From assembly GCA_020744225.1 (NCBI GenBank), contig JAGMWG010000017.1, forward strand, positions 372,001 through 436,000: 64,000 nucleotides of DNA, in the 5' to 3' direction. Source of the DNA: Paraphoma chrysanthemicola. Taxonomy: Eukaryota; Ascomycota; Dothideomycetes; Pleosporales; Phaeosphaeriaceae. Each line of letters begins with the position of its first letter. Within the stretch, counting starts at the first letter, position 1. The notes beneath the pieces were generated by a model. The model ran no database searches. It was given only the letters and a program-made list of their open reading frames with translations, and was not told the origin of the DNA. The position numbers and the translations under genes are program-made. This document shows positions 41,128-50,540 of the stretch, piece by piece.

Positions 41128-43973
41128 TCTTGTCGAAGACTAGATTGTCAGAAAGAGCTTTCTCTGCAGGGCGAATTTATTTACCTTCATTCTGCTTTGA
41201 GACCGACTACAATCCTGGATACAACCTCAAGTGCGCACTCAACCCCTTTACTACTGTGACACGAAATATCGAAGTCCGTGAGTCACGGAGGTAGAGCTGG
41301 TTTCGAGGACGGTGAAGAGAGTGCACATGCACATTGGCTTGGGTAGAGCATGCGCCAGAAGCAGAAGCCATACATGAGTGATTGGACATGCGATTATCAC
41401 ACACCTTACGGTGGCAGAAGATACCATCGCAACACCAATGGCGAAACGGATAGGGTACGTTTGAATTACGCTAGCACAGTACAAGAAGAACGAGCAACTA
41501 CAAAGGCCGAACGGTGGAGTGATCCGGGAGGATGGGCCACCGTCTTTTCCAGCATCCTGGCATCGGAAGTGAGCGACGGATGAGATATTAGTGAGTATTG
41601 GGCAGAATTCCTGGCCTCGGTTGCCTTGTACAACGCCTCCTCCGTTGATGGCTCGTTGTGATTGCTCATGTGGTTGGTGTGATTCGCCACGGGTATGAAC
41701 GTGGAGGCGCCCTTCCGACCTTGGCTCTCGTGGCTTGCAACCCGCAACGCGACACACGTGTGGGTCCAAGTTGACCCTACCATGGGTCCAAACTTTACTG
41801 ATGTCAATGATGTTATGCAGCAAACTTACAGTCCCGCGAGGACGCGCGTACCAACAGGTGCACGCAAAGCACAAGTCATGAACGCGCGAGAAAATTGCCC
41901 GAAATCTACCATAGAACGGACAACTCGATGCCTAGCCACAAAAGCCGTACATCGTATGGAAGCAAGACCATTGGTGGAGTCCTGCTGTGATTGCGAATGA
42001 AACGATAGGAAGGCCCAAACAACCGTGCAGGGTGGTATCCAGAAGGACCGTTGACTAGGTCGCTGGGTCGATTTATGGATGGGCCCAATGAGCGGGAGTC
42101 AAAGCATGAGTCGAGCAGGGGCCGGCCTCCTAGCACAACGAGACTCATCAGTGAATCCCAGCCTGCGTGCCGTATCTGCTCTAATCGCGTATTCGAGTGC
42201 ATGTGATCCATAGGGCTAGCCCTATAACAATGATTGCTCACTGTAAAGCCTGGTCTTGATGTACTTGAGCCTCGTGCGAAGCATTTGGGTTGCAGTTCCG
42301 GCCGCATAGAATCGCTCCATGTCGGCCGAGAAGGCCAGCCTTGTGGAAGTGCGATTTATTTTGCTGCACAGGGCTGGAAATTAGTCTCGCAGCACCGTCT
42401 CCAATCAGGCAGCTTACACTAGAGCCGCAGACTCCTTGGTGACGGCAAGAGAGGAATGGGGCCAAAACCGGTGTACCGCCTGGGAAGAGACCACGGGCAC
42501 CGCCCGCTAGCACTTCGGTAAAAGATGCCAAACACTATGGTCCCGTAGAACCAAACGCTCGGTCGGGCATCCGCAACGTGCCCGAGAAAGTTTCAAGACG
42601 CTCTGTTGTCCCCCACGTCTCGGCATTTACGAGAGGTCCATGACAAAAAGGCTGCCACCACACACCATCTCTGACATCAGACGGCAGATGCAGGAAATCC
42701 AAGGAACGAGCCCAGTAAAACGAGCTGGCAGCCAATCTTTGGCATAAGAGGCATCAAAGTCCCGACTCTTTCATTGACAGTTCTGCCTTGAAGGGGAGAC
42801 CGACTTCACCGGTAGCAGCGGGGTAGCTATAGGCAGAGCCATGATGAATCCTCTACATTCGGTCGTGATCATGCAGAATGTCAGATGCTCAGCAAGCAGT
42901 CTGCTGCATTAGCGGACAGTGTATATGTAATCGCAGGGTGTCGTTTTCAGCTCGTCTTACATCCAGCGTCGCCGAGAGATGCAGATCACGGGCTGGATTG
43001 AGGTTTACGCAGCTAGCGAAATCGCTGCCTAACGGCTGCGTCTGAAGCGGTTCTTTTGTCAGTAGCGGCCTAAAAGAGCGTGATACATATGGAATGGATG
43101 AGATGTGATGAGGCATGGAAAATGAAGCATGATCTGATCGATTTGAAGGAGGGACCGGCGTAGGCATGTTCGCTGGCAGAAAGCACGCTTGTACCGAAGT
43201 GGTCTAGCAAAATCACGTGCTTACGCGTTCATGCCAAGCGACGTTTGACAACAGTCGAGATATCATGCGCCACCAACGAAAAGATCCGTGAACCTGTACC
43301 CTTGGTACATCGTCATCACAAACTTTGCTGCAGATTACCAGGCGTCGTTTTGAATGAGGCAGTCAATTGACGGCCAAGAAGTACTGAGCCCCCAGATTCG
43401 ACATGTACATGCGCACTTCACGTCGCAAATTGCTCGTCATGTCGCTGTAGACTTGAGTGGGCTCAAAGTATTCAAGATGCACTATCACCAACAAAATCGA
43501 CGCGCGAATTCTACTTCGGCGTCATTTTGTACGCCGCCGCGCGAGCGTGCGCATGTGGCTGGTGCTGCTGCAGGATGCGCTGTGCTGTCCCGAGTGCGTG
43601 CTTGCAACATCAACGATTCGGAACCCTGCATAATACTATGTATGATACTCTTGCCATGTCATGACTACGGCTATGGCGCCACGGCATACATGAATCGAAG
43701 CATCCAAGCCCTGAATTGGTACATCATGCTTCACTGCAGCATGTGTCTAGGAATTCAGAACGCGACAAAAGTGCATGCTCTCGAAGTGGAATAGTCGCGT
43801 ATGCGAGACATACTTGGTCCGAGCTGCGAGCGTGCCACGGTACCGTGACTTACGCGACGCGCCTATCGTTACCTGCCACAACTTGCATCCCATGTTCCTC
43901 CACGTCGTTACTTCAATGCCAATTGATCTCTAGATAATCCTCGACTTTCGCACAACTGGACCCTTTTCACATC
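41128..43973. other. Gene-poor 2.8-kb region
   Basis: No frame here has both coding-like composition and splice logic. Two antisense frames, near 41466-41807 and 41251-41874, are the best candidates but are unconvincing. No terminal repeats, transposase-like frame or tRNA-like fold was noticed. The right end (about 43850-43973) is probably the promoter and leader of the homeodomain gene. Confidence 0.5.
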
Positions 43974-45926
43974 ATGTCCAGCTCTTCGCCCCTCCCGACC
44001 ACATCGCCTTCGCAGCGCACCAATAGCAGGCGCGACCTGCCCAGCACGCCCGGTGCTCTTGCGTTTCTCGTACATTCGCAAGAAACCGTGGCAAATAAGA
44101 TGCCGCCTGACGTTGATAACAAGGCTCTTGCTAGACAGAGAAGGCGCCGCACAAGGTAAGTTTTATCAATACTTTGGGCATAATTCAATTCGATCATGTT
44201 GACATGGTTCGCGACGCGTTCATGATCTGTGCGCATCGGCACGAGCATGGTCTTCCGCCGGCTCAACCCCACCATCCGCATCACACCCACATGCTAACCA
44301 CGTCATCACAGCAAAGAAGACGAAGATGTTCTCAAGGCAGAGTATTTGAAGAATCCCAAGCCCGACAAGGCCGCGCGTCTGGAAATCATCAGCAAGGTCG
44401 CCCTTGGCGAGAAAGAAGTGCAGGCACGTTTCATGATTTTCCTTGCTGCGGCCCGCACTAACTTTGGTCAGATCTGGTTTCAGAACCGCAGACAGAACGA
44501 CCGACGTCGCTCGCGACCACTTGAACCATCATCATCAGCATCGCTGATGTCCTCCTCGTCCAACATGTCCGACCCGCCGAGCGAGGAGGAGTCGCACGCG
44601 CTGAACGTCGAGGATGCGCCGGAGCAGAAAGAGTCCGAAAGTGGCTCGAAAGAGGACCAACCTGTAACGCCTGAGCACGCTGCAGACGAGATTCTGCCCG
44701 AGACGCGTCCCGAAGAGAATGTCAATGCCAGCTTAGCCGGGCCAGAACCCTCCACCGCCGCTGCACCGACAGACGCTGCATCACCAGCAGCAACTGAGGC
44801 TCCCACGAAACCACAGGCTACGGATGGCACGCCGGCTGATGCGAACAATATCCAGGAACCAGCACTGTCCTCGCAAGGCGCGTCCCAATCACGTACATCA
44901 TGGATCTCGAACCGACGCAGCGCCTCGTTCGTGCGATGTAGTGAAGACTACGCGGCTGAAGTCATAACATTCCCGAACGCGCCACCCAAGCCCGACGAAT
45001 CGCCCAAGCCCGCAGAGGCATCCACGCGCTCGCTGAAGCGCGCCCACTCCTTCGTGCGACTATCCACCAACGAAGATGGAACCGCTCGCATCGTGACCGA
45101 TCTTGATAAGACTCCTTCGCCACCACACTCGAGGACGAACCCCGCTGCGTTTTCACGAGCGGCTGCGGGGCTTCGTAGGAGCTATAGTGCTGCAGGTCTG
45201 AACGAGCGGTTGGCCGCTGTTGCGCGAGGAGAGCCGAGCCCGAAGGTGCCCCGGACGGCGTCAAACATTGGACGGAGCAGAGATTCGCGGGCATGGGAAT
45301 TCTGGTGTGATCCAGATAGCCGATCCACAACAAGCCTCACGACGCGTGCTGAGCAAGAGGAAAGTGGGAACGCGGCAGACGCCATTGGAATTCTCCGTGC
45401 GAACAGGAAGATTCTCGCTCAGAACAAAGCCCGGCAGAATACGCCTATCATCTCACGACACAGTTCGCACAAACTGCTCGGGAGTCCAGGCATCAAGAAA
45501 TCACGCGGTTCTATGCAGCGCGCGTCCACAATCAACGGACGCTTTTCGACCAAGGAGTACAAGAAGGGCGGTGACGAGACAGAGTCGGATGATATGCCGC
45601 AGACGGAAAGCGACAAGGAAAACTGGGAACCTGAAGTAGCGCCCTCAGCACGTCGACACCAGATCTCCACACCTCCAGCTGCCCGACGCGCGCGTCAGAT
45701 CCTCGGTGAGAACACAGATGTCATGTCACAGACAGCAAGTTTTGGTGCCATGTTGGCTCGAGAAACGGGCAGGAGTGGCAAGAGTATCATTGACCCAGAG
45801 CAAGATGACGAGTTGCGATCGTTTATGGGCGGTGACGATGCCAGTGGCCGAACGAGCATCGGCTCCGCTGAAGAAGCAGGATGTGTCGAAGGCTTGCTGA
45901 AGCTTAGCCAGGGGCAGTGGAGATGA
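43974..45926 (+). CDS. Homeodomain transcription factor
   Basis: Exons 43974-44155, 44312-44423 and 44472-45926 give 582 residues in phase. The homeodomain (residues ~55-115) reads RQRRRRTRSKEDEDVLKAEY, then GEKEVQIWFQNRRQNDRRR, and is complete only when both introns are removed. The second intron, 44424-44471, starts with GC instead of GT, is 48 nt (a multiple of three) and has no stop in frame. Retention would insert 16 residues into recognition helix 3 between VQ and IWFQNRR. The remainder is disordered, with Ala/Pro/Glu-rich and Ser-rich segments and a late basic patch (RRHQISTPPAARRARQ). DNA binding is well supported by the WFQNRR core; targets are unknown. Confidence 0.92.
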
Positions 45927-46493
45927 CGAAAGGCTTGGGGTTTTTCAGCTTTCAAAAGCGTGCATTGCTTTATTGGAGTCTTGGCGCCAGTCTATGGGTG
46001 GCTGCTGGCTACATTCTTTCATTCTTGTCCATGCATTTTGAGCGGGAAGGCGTATATTTCACAGAAGGATGCCTCAAGGCTTCAGAAGGACGGATTTGGT
46101 GTTGGGGTGCATTATTCCAGAGTAGTCTTGACAGACAACATGAATTATGAACCAGAAAGTGTTATCTCAGTTGACGTTTCTACATTCTTTCGTTCAGTTC
46201 GTCGTTGTGTGATGCTTCGGGAACATTTGAAAGGCAAAAATGTAGGAGCATCTGTGCTTCGACCATCCCCGAAGTAGCGTTCTTCCACAGAACCTTTCTG
46301 TTACACTAGTAAGCATGAAAGCCAACGAGAAAGAACAAATCAATGTATCCTAGAACTCCGACTCCTAAACAGTGCTACCAAAGCAGACCAGTAATGAAAG
46401 GAAATTGAAGAGAAGAAGCATAATAATCCAACGCCCAAACATGCCAATTTGATTTACCCACCACCAATCCTTCTCTCGTTGAATCTTTCCAAC
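45927..46493. other. Convergent intergenic region
   Basis: These 567 bases lie between the 3' ends of the homeodomain gene (+) and the left Argonaute copy (-). The stretch is AT-richer than neighbouring coding DNA and holds no supported gene. Confidence 0.55.
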
Positions 46494-49400
46494 TCACATC
46501 CAAAACATCGTCGAACCCAGCCTCTTCGCAAATGGTTTCATCCACCTCTTCGACTCATCTGCATCGTTCTTGAACACATAGAACTCATCTTGCACCCTCC
46601 TATTCACCATGTTCTTCAACCGCTTCCTCACCTCGTCCGCATGATCAGCCTCCATCTTTCGTTCCGCAGCCATCTCCTTTATGCTCTTTGGCGCTGAAAC
46701 GAGTCTGCCGTTTCTTAAGCTGCGCGTCTTCGAGCTTGACTTTCTCGTCATGGAGGTCCTTCTTCAGATCGTCGTCGTTGCCGAGATAGAAGCGGCGGAT
46801 GTACAGGTGGCCGCGCTCGCACAGGCGGTCGGCGTAGTAGGTAGGCGATGCGTAGGATACGCCGGACATGGAGCGGACGTAGGAGTAGCAGAGGTTGTGG
46901 GTCTAGGATAATGGTTAGCGGGTGTGTGGCATGGATGATAGAAGACTTACCAAAGTGCGCAGACTATCGAGCGTGAGTTTGGGAATATTATTCTCGAGCA
47001 CGAAGTAATGCGCTGGTTTGGCAGTTCCCTTGATCCCACTGTGGGATTGCAGGTAGAAGTCTTGGTAGTATGGGCTGGTGACGAGTTGATCCACACATGT
47101 CCCTGGTGGTGTATTTTTGTTGCCCCATGGGTCTCCATCTGCGAGCTGTTGAGGGTAGAAGCGCGTGTGATGTCGTTTGGTCACGATCACAGCGGCGAAA
47201 TCGATCGTCGTCCTGTTGGGATCCTGCGTCAATGCGCTCTGGCAAGCGTCGCGGATCGCTTCGAGTTCGATGTCGCGCACTTTTGAATAGTGGCCACTGG
47301 AAACGCCGTCTTGGAAGTAGATGATCTTTGCTGGAAGTGTTCCGTTGGCAAGGTAGTAAGCTTGTAGCCGCTCAAGTACCATATCAGTCAAAGAACGTCT
47401 GTCCACAATCTGAAGATGTCAGCGGTAGCTCAGATGCTCGACTGTAATCTTCTACTTACCTCCCGATCGGTCTTATGTACATCCTGCAAGCGCAGCGAGC
47501 CCAGGTATTGCCCGCCATATTCATCGACTGAGCCGACAACGGCGGCGATGGAGGGAGTGCCTTCGAACGCACCGGTGCTTGGATGAACTAGATCTGCGCC
47601 AAGGACTATGGTATCTTGCAGAATCTCCTGAACTGCGGTAACAGTGTGGTTGATACCACCGAACTTGAGATTGACTTTCATCATGATATATCATGATATT
47701 CGTCATCGTCTCGTTCATAATGTGCTCTTTTCCGCTCTTGGCCGTTACGCACAAACATTGAACTCCAAAGAATCTGTCGCAGAGATCTTTGAGATTGCGG
47801 TACGCTGCAACGTCAGCGGAACTGAGGAGTAAGATGAGAAGAGCCAGGTTCTTTCCCACGGCAAGCTGCAGCTTGGCCTTTAGCGCTTGGTGATTCAGTG
47901 GGTTGAGGAGTGGTGGTATATCAACATCAGAAGCTCTCGAGTATTGAGTGGTGCCAAACCCACACTTGTCTAGTTATCTTTCAAATCGTGTTTGAAGTGT
48001 TGTCAGATCCTGTGGACCAGTTCTTGGGTCGTGAAGAATGGCGTATTTGAACTTATTGAACTCATTGGCCCGTGTATGCAGGAATGTAGCCGTTCTTGGG
48101 GCTCTGGGGAGTTTCCAGTGGGACTTCCCATTCACAAGTACAGTTTCGCGATTAGTTGAATTTCGGACCGAATATCGTGGTTGTGGCATGGGCTCAATAC
48201 GGTGAGGGACCGGAAGCATAGTAGGAATCAGGCTGACCGGAATGTTGCTACCCTGATCCAACACGTTAGCACGGGAGTTACGTCCAATTGATGCGACTCA
48301 CAAAATTTGTGGCATTTGAACCACCAACAGTAAAGCCAATATTGGGCAAGCCTTCCAGCTCAATGGAAGCACGGCTGATGTCAGGGTTCCTGCAAGCCTC
48401 TTTAACCATGGCAGTGGCGTAATCTTCGGGAACGGGCCGAGTGTAGGGCTGATACGGCACAATACGGAGGAACTTCTGGGCATATCAGATGGGTCTGTGC
48501 CGAGAGCCAACGTTAACTGCTGGTCGTCCTCTTCTGGGTTGCCTTCCAAACACTGCCGCTGTCAGCCCATGTATGTGATGAAATGTCCGACACAAACCTT
48601 GAAACAGATGGTCTACAACTTTGGTGGTATTTGGTTCCATCAACCAGCTGCTTCCATCTGCTGGGTCGATCTGGGGTTGGCCTGCAGCATCGAGCAGCTT
48701 CTTACGAAACTCGAGGTCTTCAATGACTCCGTCCTGGAGCTCGCATACTTTCCAGAACCGAGAATCTTCGTTGTTCAGAATGGCCTGCTTCTGCGGATAC
48801 TTGTCTTTCCGGTCATATTCGATGTAGACCTGCTTGCCGTTCAAGATGTTCTTGCGACGCTCATAGTTCTCGAAAGTCTCGTTGTCGACCATGAACTCAC
48901 TAACAAGAACGGGCCGAAATATTGCGCTTGTCGACAGATTGAAGTTTAGAATGATGTTGCCCATTCCAGGCTTGACATTGTAGTAGTATCCACGACACAT
49001 CTCCAACGAGTTGGATTTGTTTTTAGTTTTGCCGTGCACGAGTGGTATTCGAGCAGTCTTGACGAAGAACTTGTTCTTGAAGGGTAATGAGATGCCATGA
49101 AGAGTCTGCCGTTTGTCCGTTGCCAGAGAGTAGCGTGTGTTGAGAGGACAAAATGTGCTTGTGCAAGTTGGTCCATGCTACAATTGTGTCGAAGTAGTCT
49201 GTCGCAAATAGTCGTTGATTGTCACGCAAGAAAGCGCATTGTTCGATGGCTGTCTCGATAATTAGTCTGATCCTTCGCTTGCTCTTTCCAGTGAAAACGG
49301 GCAGGATCTTGTATTGATGCAAGGTTTCGCCGCCGATCCGCAAGTTGAAGTGATTGGTGATGACCTCATCGGACGTAGTTCCGTAAGGTTGTCGAAGCGG

Positions 49401-50060
49401 GTACTGGAATTGATGTTGAGACTTTGATCGGGCTTCGAATTGATCGCGCATATCCTTGGTGAGATCTTGCTCAACAGTTGGTGCAGTAAGATCGTCCTTG
49501 GTGACTGTTTCGGAAGCCTCCATTTCCGTCTCGACCACTTCAGTTTTCACATCAGCGGCCGGAGTGCCTTGAGGAGCGGATCCTAAACTCAAACTGCTGA
49601 GGGCAGGTAGCAGATCGGATCCACCTGTGATCGGAGGTGTTGCTGTTAGCAGAGATTGTCGAGAGGCTGATGCAAGAGTAGATGACACTGAATCGTTACT
49701 GACGGGTGGTGCAGATCCTTAACCAGAGGTGTCCGGAGCGGCTGTGGCGTCCGACGAGCCTGGAGAAGGACCAGCTGATGGTTGAGATGGAGGTAGTGTC
49801 GCTCCAACTTGTGCCTGTGCGCTCCCTGAGATGTTGCTGGACACAGCGTTGGCAGGAGCCGAAGTCCCACCATTCTTCACCAAATCCTCCCAAAACTCAT
49901 CCGCCTTCTTTCTCTTGAACGGATCCAACGTCATCCAGTGCTCTGCCTTGGCCTGCGGATTGGCCTGAAAAGTCGCGTAATTGTCCTTGATAGCCTTCTT
50001 CTCCGATTTGCTGATATTTTGCGGCGCTATGGCTTTGGGGGTTTTCTTCTTGGGTGGCAT
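46494..50060 (-). pseudogene. Argonaute-like gene with multiple disabling lesions
   Basis: Argonautes bind small RNAs and silence complementary transcripts. This copy still shows an N-terminal domain (KRRIRLIIETAIEQCAF), PAZ-region sequence, and a PIWI domain with VLGADLVHP, IIYFQDGVSSGHY and PTYYADRLCERG, and it ends in TMFWM like its neighbour. The reading frame is broken. A frame change with loss of the expected linker lies at about 49155-49095. TGA at 48485-48487 stands where the partner has Trp. TAA lies in frame at 47974-47976. A 10-bp tandem duplication at 47681-47700 shifts frame, and so does an extra base near 46673-46682. The N-terminal TAA near 49719 is better explained by a 99-nt intron (49625-49723). 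The gene lies in tandem with the Argonaute at 50541-54093. I infer a decaying duplicate; residual truncated products are possible. Confidence 0.75.
47681..47700. repeat. 10-bp tandem duplication inside the Argonaute-like pseudogene
   Basis: TCATGATATA is followed directly by TCATGATATT. Removing one copy restores the reading frame into a block matching the neighbour (MMKVNLKxGG), so the duplication looks like the cause of the frameshift. Confidence 0.8.
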
Positions 50061-50540
50061 GGTGAGAAATGCCGATGCAAGAGATGTTCTCTGGTACCGG
50101 TTTATTAGGAGATGATCGAAAGTAAACATATATCTAAATGGATGCTGCTTGCTGTAGGCAATCGTGGACGAGGCTTAATGGATTGAAACGGGCACAATCA
50201 CGGCTTGTGGATGCTTGCGAGTACGATTGTGTGATACTAAGTGCTTGACAATCTGCGTGATCAAAGAAGGCAAATTGATTTCTGGAAGTACCATGAAATT
50301 ATCTTGAATTCAGGCTGGTAAGAGCCAAATTCCATGACAAATTGGTAAGAAGTGCCAATCTCAAGCCGCAAGTGGCAAGCCGCAAATGTTGGCTTGTCGC
50401 AATGCGATACATAGACAAGATAGACGCACATAGCAAGACAAAATCAAGCCATGACCACTCTTCCAATCTACCCACGATAGCAGCTTTGCCCCATCTCAAA
50501 GTAAGCCTGTAATCTCAATTGAAGTGTTGAGACTTGCATC
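50061..50540. other. Intergenic region between the two Argonaute copies
   Basis: These 480 bases lie between the start of the left copy and the end of the right copy. The segment 50330-50400 contains short imperfect repeats (AAGCCGCAAGTGGCAAGCCG). No gene is seen. Confidence 0.5.

Noticed and set aside
41251..41874. 207-codon minus-strand frame with hydrophobic stretches
   Set aside because: Composition is patchy and there is no start context, domain or splice logic; likely chance.
49625..49723. In-frame TAA near 49719 as another nonsense mutation in the left Argonaute
   Set aside because: A 99-nt intron with GTTAAG donor, GCTAAC branch and CACAG acceptor removes it and keeps phase, so it is not needed as a lesion.
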